A stretch of DNA of 54,974 nt from Anaerolineae bacterium (GTDB taxonomy: Bacteria; Chloroflexota; Anaerolineae; Anaerolineales; Villigracilaceae): positions 1 to 54,974 of the forward strand of contig QEXW01000148.1 in NCBI GenBank assembly GCA_003130845.1. The letters run 5' to 3'. Shown in pieces: positions 36,433 through 45,072 of the stretch. Every line of letters starts with the position of its first letter. Position 1 is the first letter of the stretch. The position numbers and the translations under genes were made by a program. The notes beneath the pieces were generated by a model. The model was not told the DNA's origin and ran no database searches. It saw only the letters and a list, made by a program, of their open reading frames with translations.

Positions 36433-37572
36433 TTATGGCGCGCCAATGGCTGGCGGCACTTCGGGAACAATCACAGGCTGGTTGGCCTGGAGTTCATCAG
36501 GCTTGATTTTGTCAGCGGTTAGAAAGATTTTCTCGTTACCATGACAGGCGTTGCAAGAGGCATTTTGCGGGGTCTTGCGCTGGATGTTGTGTGGTGTAGC
36601 GTATGTCCAGGTCGGCAAGGCATCAAAATTTGGTAAAAGATTTTCGCCGTAGTATTGGTAAGAAGTCGGCGCAACTGGCACATGTCGCAAGACAACATAC
36701 TGATAGGGGCGATGATAATTCGGCTGTGGGTTGAGACCGATGAAGAAACCCATGTAACTCCGCTCGGTCTTGAAGAAGGGTTTACCGGTCTTTTGGCTGA
36801 TGGCCACATGGCAGCCATCGCAACTCATGTACGAAACCGAATGACAGACCTGGCAAGCCAATTTGTTGCCATGCAAAATATGCTGAGTCACCGGGTCGCC
36901 GGCTTTGCCAACCGTTTCGTGACAGGTTTCGCAGGCCGGGCTTTGCACACCCGAATAGCGGTTCGTCACCTGAAAAGCGGGCTGACTGGTATCATGGCAT
37001 TGTGTGCAAACTGCTTGCGAGTTGTGCATTTCCGCTCCACCATGACACGAGACACAATTCATGCGTCCTTGACGGAAGTGCACATCGCCAGGAATGTCTT
37101 CGTTTTTACCAAGATACTCGTTGCCTACGCGGCTGCCATGACAAGCAGTGCAGTTACGGCTCATCGAGGGGGTTTTTTGGACGACATGCCCGGAAATGAA
37201 GCCACCTCCCACCGAACCCGGCTGGCTGATGTGACAATCGCCACAGGAGGTATGGCAAGAGGCACAGTGATTGCCAAACATCTTTTCAAGCGCCGGCTGA
37301 TTTTCGGGCGTACTGCGTGCATTGAGGCGGTCCCAATACCCTGCCAGCGAAACGTGCAGGCTTTTCTCGAAATGCTCGCTCTGGTCACCATGACAGGTTG
37401 CGCAAGTCTCACCCTTGCTGCTTGGGTCGGCAACCAAACCGGCGTGGGCAGTTTCCATATCTGGCGATTGTTGACCGCCGTGACAATAGGTGCAAGCCAT
37501 TTGGCCGTGCGCTGTGGCTAGGAACTCTTGCCGCGCAACAAACACTTTTTCCCATGGCTCCAACGGAGCCAC
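36433..37572 (-). CDS. Multihaem cytochrome c, C-terminal part after an in-frame TGA
   Basis: A 379-residue stretch with eleven CXXCH haem-binding sites (CTYCH, CATCH, CASCH, CGDCH, CTACH, CVSCH, CTQCH, CETCH, CQVCH, CDGCH and CNACH). It has no signal peptide of its own. The frame continues upstream through one TGA (37582-37584) into the signal-peptide-bearing segment at 37582-37827, which holds a twelfth CXXCH. The start here would be GTG with GAGGGG before it, but the product would not be exported and so could not acquire haem. Most likely one gene with a nonsense mutation, sequencing error or readthrough. It precedes the rhodanese gene by 32 bases. Confidence 0.85.
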   Translation of the reverse strand: MAPLEPWEKVFVARQEFLATAHGQMACTYCHGGQQSPDMETAHAGLVADPSSKGETCATCHGDQSEHFEKSLHVSLAGYWDRLNARSTPENQPALEKMFGNHCASCHTSCGDCHISQPGSVGGGFISGHVVQKTPSMSRNCTACHGSRVGNEYLGKNEDIPGDVHFRQGRMNCVSCHGGAEMHNSQAVCTQCHDTSQPAFQVTNRYSGVQSPACETCHETVGKAGDPVTQHILHGNKLACQVCHSVSYMSCDGCHVAISQKTGKPFFKTERSYMGFFIGLNPQPNYHRPYQYVVLRHVPVAPTSYQYYGENLLPNFDALPTWTYATPHNIQRKTPQNASCNACHGNEKIFLTADKIKPDELQANQPVIVPEVPPAIGAP

Positions 37573-37581
37573 ATCGCCCCC

Positions 37582-37827
37582 TCAGCCAACCCCTTCGGAT
37601 TCTGAGCCATGCCCCGCGTCTTCTTCCTTGGCGAGAGCAACCAACTTATCCTTGTCGGTGTGACAATCCAGGCAATAATCTACGACTGGAGAGGGTTGCG
37701 GCAAAAGGGTTGGAGTGGCAGGGGGAACAGCAGACTCTTCCGTGACGATTGGCGTCTGTTGTGCAGAACAAGCAGCCAAAAACCAGGCAGCCAACACAAA
37801 GTAGATAAGAACCCTGAGTTTCACCAT
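37582..37827 (-). CDS. Multihaem cytochrome c, N-terminal part (signal, lipobox, first haem)
   Basis: The 81-residue front part of the same cytochrome. The ATG at 37827 is preceded by AAAGGATGG. A hydrophobic signal ends in LAAC (lipobox), then a Thr/Pro linker and one haem site CLDCH. It stops at TGA (37582-37584), after which the same frame reads Gly-Gly-Asp-Val-Ala-Pro and on into the eleven-haem part. Joined, the protein would be 464 codons with twelve haem sites. Selenocysteine insertion is unlikely. A divergent LysR gene and a dyad at 37844-37861 lie upstream. Confidence 0.8.
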   Translation of the reverse strand: MVKLRVLIYFVLAAWFLAACSAQQTPIVTEESAVPPATPTLLPQPSPVVDYCLDCHTDKDKLVALAKEEDAGHGSESEGVG

Positions 37828-37843
37828 ATACCATCCTTTGTTT

Positions 37844-37861
37844 TTGTGAACATTCTCACAA
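37844..37861. promoter_or_regulatory. CRP/FNR-type palindrome upstream of the cytochrome gene
   Basis: TTGTGA-ACATTC-TCACAA is a perfect dyad and matches the TGTGA-N6-TCACA core recognised by CRP/FNR-family regulators. It lies 17 to 34 bases upstream of the cytochrome ATG (37827) and about 110 bases before the LysR start. At this distance it may block the cytochrome promoter. It could also be read as a T-N11-A LysR-type site for the divergent regulator. Confidence 0.55.
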
Positions 37862-37969
37862 TAAAATTGTACTGATGACCGTAGAATTAGACAGTGATAG
37901 AAGTAATTTCCATCTATTCGCTTCACTTATGGAAAAAGATAAGTTTATTTTTGGGCTATAATCCAGGCT

Positions 37970-38905
37970 ATGCTCAACTTAGATGCATTGCGTGTCTTTC
38001 TCACTGTAGCTGAACACGGTAACTTCAGTGAAGCCGGACGGCGGCTGCACCTTACTCAGCCGGCTGTTAGTCAGACCATTCAAGGACTAGAAAAACAATT
38101 AGGCATTCAGTTGTTCTTACGGCAGGGACGAAGTGTACAACTGACCGAAGCCGGGCAAGTGCTCGTCTCAATGGGGCGTGAATTACTGGCAGCCGCACAG
38201 CGCATTGAACAAACGATGCTTTCGTTGCACGGAGAAGTTGTTGGGGAAATGTCTATCGGCTGTTCGACCGCCTCGGGCAAATATCTACTCCCCGGCTTAA
38301 TTGCCCGCTTTCGGCGTGAATACCCGCAGGTCCGCATCAATGTACTCGTCACCAGCCGTGATTCGGTCATGAACAAACTGCTAGCTGGCGAGGTCGCATT
38401 GGGCGTTTCGAGCAAGCTAATTGAGCATTACGACTTGGAGTATCAAGATTTCTATGAGGATGACGTGATTCTGGTCGTACCGGCGGGTCATCGTTGGGCG
38501 CAATACCGCAAAATTTACCCCGATGACTTACTGGATGAGCCCATCATCCTACGCGAGGAATCCGCTGGTACACGCGAAGTGCTGCGCGATGGCCTGATAA
38601 AGTGTGATATTTCCCCCGATATGCTGAATGTGGCTATGGTGCTCGGAAACGCCGAAGCGATTGGCATGGCCGTAGAAGAAGGGCTGGGCGTCGCCTTCAT
38701 CTCACGTCTGGCCGCAACGCGTGGCATTGAATTAGGAAGATTGGTGGAAATCGAAGTGCAGGGAATGAAACTCACCCGCAATCTTTACATGGTGCGCAAT
38801 CGTCGCCAAATACTCACGCGTATGCAAGTAGAGTTTTGGGAATTCGTTAAGAGAGTGCGAACGTATTCAATCAACCCAAGCGGATTAAGCTTAGCGCCTG
38901 GGTAA
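37970..38905 (+). CDS. LysR-family transcriptional regulator
   Basis: A 311-residue regulator. The N-terminal winged helix-turn-helix (about 1-60; LDALRVFLTVAEHGNFSEAGRRLHLTQPAVSQTIQGLEKQLG) precedes a periplasmic-binding-type effector domain (about 90-295). TATAAT at 37957-37962 is a possible -10. It is divergent from the multihaem cytochrome and rhodanese genes and is likely to regulate them together with itself, as LysR proteins often do. The CysL/CbbR-like subgroup is suggested by overall similarity only. The 232-base stretch after it (38906-39137) shows no gene or terminator. Confidence 0.93.
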   Translation: MLNLDALRVFLTVAEHGNFSEAGRRLHLTQPAVSQTIQGLEKQLGIQLFLRQGRSVQLTEAGQVLVSMGRELLAAAQRIEQTMLSLHGEVVGEMSIGCSTASGKYLLPGLIARFRREYPQVRINVLVTSRDSVMNKLLAGEVALGVSSKLIEHYDLEYQDFYEDDVILVVPAGHRWAQYRKIYPDDLLDEPIILREESAGTREVLRDGLIKCDISPDMLNVAMVLGNAEAIGMAVEEGLGVAFISRLAATRGIELGRLVEIEVQGMKLTRNLYMVRNRRQILTRMQVEFWEFVKRVRTYSINPSGLSLAPG

Positions 38906-39137
38906 AAATAATTGCCCCCCTTGTATACCAGATTTCCGGATTACTTCTTGTCAGAGTTAAATTAACTCAAGTTGCTACCTTGGGTTCTTGAATCGCTTGC
39001 GGGTGGATTTTGTTAATCCAACAACGATAAGATGCCAAGATTCTTGCGCTTTTTCTGTGCGTCTCTGCGACGTTGCGTTAAGACCAGTGCAAATTTTGCA
39101 AGATGGCGACCTGGGTTAGGTTAAGCGACACAATGCG

Positions 39138-39851
39138 CTACTCTGGTTCAAAGACATACCCTGTGCCACGCACACTCACAATGCGACGAAACAAGGTAGG
39201 AAACGGTTCAAGTTTATGGCGCAAGCGGCTGACCAGAGGGCGCAAAATCTCCTGCGCTTCACGTTGTGAAACATCATAACCCTGCACCAACAACACCAAT
39301 TCACGATGTGAATATACTTTGCCCGTATTTTCTAAAAACACTTTTAATAAATGACCTTCAGCCGGCGTGAGAGATTCGACCCGGTTGCCATGTGTAACCG
39401 TCCGACGCATCAAATCCACTTCCGTTCCATCTGATGTGACGAACACAGAGAGTTCTTCCTTGCTGTCGCTTTTTTGCAAGCGCGCGGCACGTCGCGCTAA
39501 CCCACGTTTGACACTTTCCAGCACTTGAGTGGGGGAGGCAGGCTTAAGCAGATAATCATGCACACGCTGACGCAAGGCTTCTACGGCCGATTCCATCGAA
39601 CCGAAGGCCGTCAAAAGAATAATTTCCGTATCAGGAGACACCTGATTGACCACCTGGACGACATCTAGGCCGTTCATGCCAGGCATTTTCAAATCCAACA
39701 CAATCAGGTCCACCGAGTGGTTGCGAACATGTTCAACCGCTTGTTCTCCATTCGCAACAGCGGTCACGTTATAGCCTTCCAGCCGCAAAATATCGCTCAA
39801 CGACTGGCGGGCAACCGGTTCGTCATCAACAACAAGGATATTGGTTTTCAT
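39138..39851 (-). CDS. Response regulator, OmpR-like output
   Basis: A 237-residue response regulator. Receiver domain 1-120 has acidic VVDDEP, phospho-acceptor Asp53 in VLDLKMPG and Lys about 103 in LLKPA. The C-terminal winged-helix DNA-binding domain (about 140-237) has TPAEGHLLKVFLENTGKVYSHRELV and RLRHKLE..RRIVSVRGTGYVFEPE, typical of OmpR/PhoB. It overlaps the upstream kinase gene by four bases and is the final DNA-binding element of a three-gene relay. Confidence 0.93.
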   Translation of the reverse strand: MKTNILVVDDEPVARQSLSDILRLEGYNVTAVANGEQAVEHVRNHSVDLIVLDLKMPGMNGLDVVQVVNQVSPDTEIILLTAFGSMESAVEALRQRVHDYLLKPASPTQVLESVKRGLARRAARLQKSDSKEELSVFVTSDGTEVDLMRRTVTHGNRVESLTPAEGHLLKVFLENTGKVYSHRELVLLVQGYDVSQREAQEILRPLVSRLRHKLEPFPTLFRRIVSVRGTGYVFEPE

Positions 39852-41437
39852 GCGTGTATCTCCCTCGTAGGATGAATTGGAAGTAAAAGACGAAAGCAGG
39901 CTCCTGGCTGACGATTTGCAAGCAATTCCAGATTACCGCCGTGCGCCGTCACAATATCATAACTAACGGAAAGCCCCAAGCCGGTGCCACTGCCTTTGGT
40001 GCTGACAAAAGGTTCAAAAATGTGCGCACGTACCTCGGGCGGAACGCCAGGACCGGTATCCTGAAACAGGATTTCAATCATCCGGCGCTTTTGGGCAATG
40101 CTAATCCACAATTCGCCTCCTTGCGGCATAGCATCAAACGCATTCAAGACCAGGTTGATAAAAACCTGTTCAATCTGATTGCTGATGGCACGCACACTAG
40201 GTAAACGCGCCGGCCAGGAGGTCGTAACACGAATGTTACGCTCGCGTAACTGCTGCCCTAAAAGGTTAAGAACATGCTCTAACAAATCCAGAACTTGTAC
40301 CGGTTTGAATTCAGCACTGGGTCGGTAAAAATCGAGCATTCGTTGAACGGTGGTCATCAGCCGGTCAAGTTCTTGCTGAGTCATGGTCAGATATTTCTGG
40401 CGCATTTCTACAGGAATATCCTCTCGCGTTGCCAAGTGAAAGCAGTTACGCACCCCTTGCAAAGGATTGTTAATTTCGTGCGCAATCGAGGCAGTTAAGC
40501 GACCAGCAGCAGCCAGTTTTTCGGCCTGCACCAGAGCCTGCTGGGATTCTTCCACGCGACGAACATAGGCACGCAACTCTTCATAGAGGCGGGCATTTTC
40601 CATAGCAATCGTTGCCTGTCGTGCCAGAATAAGAAACATCTCCAGTTCGGCCTCGCGAAAGACCGGTTCACCGGCATCACGCGCCACAAATAAGACAGAA
40701 GAGATATTCACAAGCGAAGTTGGCACGCACATCATACTACTCAGACCGGCTTGATACAAATCACGCTTCAAACCGGGATCACTCATATTGCCCCATACCG
40801 GCACGCCGAGCGCGGCAGCACGCGTCACCGGGTTGCCGGTTTCGCTCACCACGCCATCCGAAAGTAATTTGCCGCGTCCAGCCAGCAATTTTAAGGTTCG
40901 GTCCTTTTCGGTCACCTGGTAAAAGCCCACGTTAGAACAACGTAATTGTGCCGAGACAACATCCAAAATCAATTGCAACAAATGCTCTGGTCGAGTTTCT
41001 GAGAGCAAGGTTTCGGTCACACTAAACAGCGGGCGCAAAGCCTGCACACGAGCAGCATCCTGTTTTTGCTGGCTATCACTCAAAGCCTGTTGAACCGCTT
41101 GAATCAGTTCATCCTTTTCAAAAGGCTTAAGAATCAAACCATCTACCCCACGCCGCAAGGCCTGAATGGCCGTCTCGACCGTACCAAAGCCGGTCATGGC
41201 CAAAATGGCCATCTCACTTTGCGTTTCACGCGCTTTCTGGATGACATCAAAACCGCTAATTTCAGGCATGCGAATATCTACCAGCAACAAATCATAGCGC
41301 TCTTTTTTAAGGAGTTCCAGTGCAAATGCTGGATCGGTATGAGCAGTAACGTGAAAGCCGGCTTTGGCAAGCAAACGCTCACACAACAGCGTAATGCCAG
41401 GCTCATCATCAACAACCAGAATGCGAGAATAGTTCAC
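39848..41437 (-). CDS. Hybrid receiver-GAF-histidine kinase
   Basis: About 529 residues from GTG at 41437 (GGAGG seven bases upstream; the TTG at 41461 also in frame is less likely). Order: receiver domain 1-120 (Asp54 in LLVDIRMPE), GAF sensor (about 150-290), coiled linker, HisKA (phospho-His in ASIAHEINNPLQG) and HATPase (LVLNAFDAM, FQDTGPGV, GTGLGLSVSYDI). The receiver at the N-terminus suggests input from the upstream kinase, then output through autophosphorylation to the downstream regulator. The start overlaps the upstream kinase stop by four bases (GTGA). Confidence 0.92.
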   Translation of the reverse strand: MNYSRILVVDDEPGITLLCERLLAKAGFHVTAHTDPAFALELLKKERYDLLLVDIRMPEISGFDVIQKARETQSEMAILAMTGFGTVETAIQALRRGVDGLILKPFEKDELIQAVQQALSDSQQKQDAARVQALRPLFSVTETLLSETRPEHLLQLILDVVSAQLRCSNVGFYQVTEKDRTLKLLAGRGKLLSDGVVSETGNPVTRAAALGVPVWGNMSDPGLKRDLYQAGLSSMMCVPTSLVNISSVLFVARDAGEPVFREAELEMFLILARQATIAMENARLYEELRAYVRRVEESQQALVQAEKLAAAGRLTASIAHEINNPLQGVRNCFHLATREDIPVEMRQKYLTMTQQELDRLMTTVQRMLDFYRPSAEFKPVQVLDLLEHVLNLLGQQLRERNIRVTTSWPARLPSVRAISNQIEQVFINLVLNAFDAMPQGGELWISIAQKRRMIEILFQDTGPGVPPEVRAHIFEPFVSTKGSGTGLGLSVSYDIVTAHGGNLELLANRQPGACFRLLLPIHPTREIHA

Positions 41438-42609
41438 GCTGCTTCCTCCAAAGGCAGCCAAACGATAAAGGATGACCCAACATTTACTTCACTTTCCACT
41501 TCAATCATGCCGCTATGCTCAGTCACAATGCCATACGTCACAGAAAGACCCAGACCAGTCCCCCCCCGGTCGCCACGTGTGGTAAAAAAAGGCTCAAAAA
41601 TGCGCGCTAAATTTTCAGGAGGAATGCCGACGCCGGTATCACGCACTGCCAGGGTAATCCACTGCCGGTTATAGCGTGGTTGACAAGCGGTTTCCACCTC
41701 TAACTGTCCACCTCGGGGCATGGCATAGAGTGCATTGTTAATCAAGTTAATGACCACCTGCTTAATTTGATTGCGGTCCATGGAAGCCCAAGGCAGATTT
41801 TCACCCAACCGAACCACCGGCTGAACGTTATTGGTATGCATAAGGTGCTTGGTGAGTAACAACACATCTTCCACAATTTCGTTAATATCAGCCTTAACTC
41901 GGTTGGTTTCCCCCTGACGAGCAAAATCCAACAAACGGCGTACGACGCTACGCGCCCGGCGCGATTCTTTCAAGACCAATTCCAAATCCCGACGCAAAGG
42001 AGAGTCGAGCGGTAATTCTTCTAGCGCCAGCTCGGTAAACCCCACAACGGTTGTCAAAGGATTGTTGAGTTCATGGGCGACCCCTGCCGCCATCTCACCT
42101 ACCGCAGCCAATTTTGCCGCCTGAATCAGCCGAGCTTCAGCCTCCCGTTGGGCACTGATACGGGCTTGTAACTCCTGTTGGGTATTCTGCAATTCAATCA
42201 CGGTTTGTTGCAACAGGCTGACTTCACCCGGTGAAGGAGGCGGGAATGGGTCGCTCAGCATCGCCAATTTCCAAATGCGCTGGGCGCGCGTATCTAACTC
42301 TGCTTGCGCCCCAACCACAACCAGCGTCATCAAGCCCGCAGGAAAAGCATACACGCGCGTGCACCCCAACGATGAGCGGTCCTGCAGAGTGCGCGAGCGT
42401 GCTCGCCCACCCGTCAATGCACCACCTAACCAGGTCGCCGAACCAGGTTCGTTAAGAAAGGCCGTCAGCATGGCTTGTGATGACTTAGAAAGATGATACA
42501 CATCCCCCAGCCGCCACACATCTCCCTCACGAAAGGTGTAGGCTGCCCAGCAGGCATCGGTCAATTGACAAGCTTCTTTTAGCCGCAAAAACAGGGGATT
42601 TTCCGCCAT
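41434..42609 (-). CDS. Sensor histidine kinase
   Basis: About 391 residues; ATG at 42609 is chosen, and ATG at 42624 is also in frame. Neither has a strong ribosome binding site. There is no transmembrane segment, so it is cytoplasmic. Residues 1-150 look like an unassigned sensory domain. A coiled-coil (about 155-180) leads to HisKA (AAGVAHELNNPLTTVVGF) and HATPase (NLINNALYAM, VRDTGVGIPPEN, GTGLGLSVTYGIV). It is the first gene of the relay, upstream of the hybrid kinase and the OmpR-like regulator. Confidence 0.9.
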   Translation of the reverse strand: MAENPLFLRLKEACQLTDACWAAYTFREGDVWRLGDVYHLSKSSQAMLTAFLNEPGSATWLGGALTGGRARSRTLQDRSSLGCTRVYAFPAGLMTLVVVGAQAELDTRAQRIWKLAMLSDPFPPPSPGEVSLLQQTVIELQNTQQELQARISAQREAEARLIQAAKLAAVGEMAAGVAHELNNPLTTVVGFTELALEELPLDSPLRRDLELVLKESRRARSVVRRLLDFARQGETNRVKADINEIVEDVLLLTKHLMHTNNVQPVVRLGENLPWASMDRNQIKQVVINLINNALYAMPRGGQLEVETACQPRYNRQWITLAVRDTGVGIPPENLARIFEPFFTTRGDRGGTGLGLSVTYGIVTEHSGMIEVESEVNVGSSFIVWLPLEEAA

Positions 42610-42695
42610 GCGTTGATTATACATAAGATACGCGCAAGTCGAGAACATTTCACAGATGGTAAAATAGTCATCCGCTCAAGGAAAGTATAAAAAGA

Positions 42696-44075
42696 ATGAC
42701 ATCCTTTAACCGTAAAGAACTCATAATCATCGGTGGCGGGTTGGCCGGGTCAGAGGCTGCTTGGCAAGCCGCACAGCGTGGAATTCACGTCAAGTTGTAC
42801 GAAATGCGCCCATCGGTCGAAACGGGAGCGCACGTGAGCGGCGACCTCGCCGAGCTGGTTTGCTCCAACTCGCTTGGCTCAAACCTACCCGATCGAGCCT
42901 CGGGCGTTCTCAAGGCGGAACTGCGCCGACTGGGGTCACTCTTGCTCAGCATAGCCGAACAAACCGCCTTGCCTGCCGGCACAGCGCTGGCAGTGGACCG
43001 CCAAGCCTTTGCACAAGCCGTCACCGCTCGGCTAAGCACCCACCCCAACATTCAAATTATCCGCGCAGAGATGACCGAAATCCCGGACGAACCGGTGATT
43101 GTGGCCTCCGGTCCGCTCACTTCGGCGCGCCTTTCACAGGCCATTGCCCGCTTCAGCGGCGAACAGCACCTGTACTTTTTTGACGCCATTGCCCCCATTC
43201 TCGAAGCGAGTTCGATTGATATGTCCATCGCCTACCGCGCCTCGCGCTGGGACGCCGGGGAAGAATCTGGCGATTACATCAACTGTCCGTTTCACAACAA
43301 GGCCGATTACCTGGCCTTTGTCGAAGCCTTGCGCACCGCCGAACGAATTCCCCTGAAAACCTTCGAGCGGGCGCTCGAAAGTGGTGTACGCGCTGGAGAT
43401 GAACACTACTTCGAGGGCTGCCTGCCGGTTGAAATCATCGCCGCGCGCGGCGAAAAAGCCCTGGCCTACGGCCCCATGCGTCCCGTCGGTCTGTCCGACC
43501 CACGCGTGCCGCGCCGTCCGTATGCTGTTGTTCAACTAAGACAAGACAACCTAGCCGGCAACCTGTACAACATGGTGGGGTTTCAGACCAACCTGACCTT
43601 TTCCGAACAGCGGCGTGTTTTCCGCATGATTCCGGGTTTACAAAAGGCAGAATTTGTGCGCTATGGGCAAATGCACCGCAACACCTTCATCGCGGCACCC
43701 AAGCTGTTGCAACCCACTCTCCAAACCCGCAACCGCGCCGACCTGTGGTTTGCTGGGCAAATTACGGGGGTCGAAGGCTACATGGGCAACATCGCCACCG
43801 GTTTGTTAGCCGGTTGGAACGCCGCCCGGCTACTACAGGGTCAAACCCCGCTTGAACTGCCTCGCGAAACCATGCTGGGTGCCCTGTGCTGGTACATCAC
43901 ACACGCTGAAATGAAAGACTTCCAACCCATGAAAGCCAACTTTGGCATTCTGCCTGCTTTAGATGCGGGAGGACATAGCAAACGCGAACGCGGCGCCCTA
44001 CACGCCAAACGCTCCGCCGAGACACTGAAACAGTTCCTAAAGACTATTGGAGAAACTCCAACAGAACCTGATTGA
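42696..44075 (+). CDS. trmFO: Methylenetetrahydrofolate-tRNA-(uracil-5-)-methyltransferase
   Basis: A 459-residue FAD-dependent enzyme that makes ribothymidine at position 54 of tRNA using methylene-tetrahydrofolate. The N-terminal [15 protein letters not shown]-binding loop, [21 protein letters not shown]-like [27 protein letters not shown] and [19 protein letters not shown] motifs are all characteristic. Length (about 450) is typical. It ends 32 bases inside the convergent alpha/beta hydrolase gene. Confidence 0.96.
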   Translation: MTSFNRKELIIIGGGLAGSEAAWQAAQRGIHVKLYEMRPSVETGAHVSGDLAELVCSNSLGSNLPDRASGVLKAELRRLGSLLLSIAEQTALPAGTALAVDRQAFAQAVTARLSTHPNIQIIRAEMTEIPDEPVIVASGPLTSARLSQAIARFSGEQHLYFFDAIAPILEASSIDMSIAYRASRWDAGEESGDYINCPFHNKADYLAFVEALRTAERIPLKTFERALESGVRAGDEHYFEGCLPVEIIAARGEKALAYGPMRPVGLSDPRVPRRPYAVVQLRQDNLAGNLYNMVGFQTNLTFSEQRRVFRMIPGLQKAEFVRYGQMHRNTFIAAPKLLQPTLQTRNRADLWFAGQITGVEGYMGNIATGLLAGWNAARLLQGQTPLELPRETMLGALCWYITHAEMKDFQPMKANFGILPALDAGGHSKRERGALHAKRSAETLKQFLKTIGETPTEPD

Positions 44076-44814
44076 ACGTTTGCGCTTGGTCAATTGCCAA
44101 AGCATGCCCTCCATCAGGAATAAGCACCTGACGGGCACCCGGAATTCCCTGCGCTAAATATCGCTGACGTTCGGGAGAAACGGTTGTATCACGTCCACCA
44201 CTGACAACCAAAGTCGGGACACGAATCTCCCGCAGCCGTTTACGCGAATCGAATAACGCCAACTGTCGCATGGCCGCACGATAGGCACGTGGGTCGGCAC
44301 GCGCAATCTGCTCGGCGGCCATCGCCCGCAAAGATTCCTGTTCTGGCGCCGGAAACACCCGCTGCGCCACAAGTTTCGATTGCCCTTCCAACCCTACCCA
44401 ATGCACCACCAGCAGCCGCTGCAAAAAATACAACCACTGAGAAAAATTGGCCGGGCGCAAAACACTAAACGTGCTTACCAGCACCAATTTGCGCACCATC
44501 TCAGGAAAATCCAGCACCAACTGCTGAGCAATCACCCCGCCCATCGAAAGGCCCACGACATGCACCGGGCCGGTCTGCAACTCCCTTAAAAGAGCAACAA
44601 AATCAGCCGCTACCCGCCGAATACTCCATCCGCGCCCATCATACGGCGAATTTCCAAAACCAGGCACATCGGGCGCGATAGGACGAAACCCGGCAGCCAT
44701 TAAATCTTCGAATTGCAGCGTCCACATCGAACCGTTGGCTCCCAACCCATGCAAGAGCAGTACCACCGGCGAGCCAACTGGGTGCGGATCAAGAAAGTGC
44801 AAAGAAGTTCTCAT
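44044..44814 (-). CDS. Alpha/beta hydrolase
   Basis: A 256-residue hydrolase with no signal peptide, so cytoplasmic. The oxyanion [10 protein letters not shown] is at the N-terminus. The nucleophile elbow is GLSMGG (about residue 95), the acid lies in [12 protein letters not shown], and the catalytic His is in [10 protein letters not shown]. It is similar to MhpC/BioH-type esterases. The substrate is unknown. It overlaps the end of trmFO by 32 bases on the opposite strand. Confidence 0.88.
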   Translation of the reverse strand: MRTSLHFLDPHPVGSPVVLLLHGLGANGSMWTLQFEDLMAAGFRPIAPDVPGFGNSPYDGRGWSIRRVAADFVALLRELQTGPVHVVGLSMGGVIAQQLVLDFPEMVRKLVLVSTFSVLRPANFSQWLYFLQRLLVVHWVGLEGQSKLVAQRVFPAPEQESLRAMAAEQIARADPRAYRAAMRQLALFDSRKRLREIRVPTLVVSGGRDTTVSPERQRYLAQGIPGARQVLIPDGGHALAIDQAQTFNQVLLEFLQ

Positions 44815-44817
44815 AAG

Positions 44818-44845
44818 AAAAAACTGGCTCCCTTTGCCGGGAGCC
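44818..44845 (-). terminator. Terminator of the fabF-fabH-tatA run
   Basis: On the minus strand GGCTCCC-GGCAAA-GGGAGCC forms a seven-pair stem followed by AGTTTTTTC. It lies eight bases past the tatA stop. Confidence 0.85.
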
Positions 44846-44853
44846 TGCAGTTA

Positions 44854-45039
44854 TCATTCTACACGTTTGCCTTGCTCTGTTTGGGGCGCTTCATCCGGCT
44901 TTTCTCCGCTCAAAGCATCCTTGAACGAACGCAGCCCTTTGCCTAACTCACCTAAAACATTGCTGATGCGGCCCGGTCCAAACAAAAGAACAACAATGAC
45001 CAAGACGATAACCAATTCGGCAGGACCCAATCGTATCAT
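44854..45039 (-). CDS. tatA: Sec-independent translocase TatA/E-type subunit
   Basis: A 61-residue membrane protein. One N-terminal transmembrane helix (IRLGPAELVIVLVIVVLLFGPGRI) is followed by the amphipathic helix with the FGPGRIS..LGELGKGLRSFK pattern and an acidic, charged tail, as in TatA/TatE. It forms the pore-forming subunit of the twin-arginine pathway, which would also be used by the Rieske protein. It follows fabH and is closed by a terminator. tatC is not in the window. Confidence 0.92.
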   Translation of the reverse strand: MIRLGPAELVIVLVIVVLLFGPGRISNVLGELGKGLRSFKDALSGEKPDEAPQTEQGKRVE

Positions 45040-45072
45040 ACCAGACTCCTTTCTTGGTTATCTTACCACAGA

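Noticed and set aside
37582-37584. Selenocysteine codon
   Set aside because: TGA sits in a Gly-rich linker, not at a catalytic position; no selenocysteine insertion hairpin or Sec-type family is recognised, and TGA ends other genes here.
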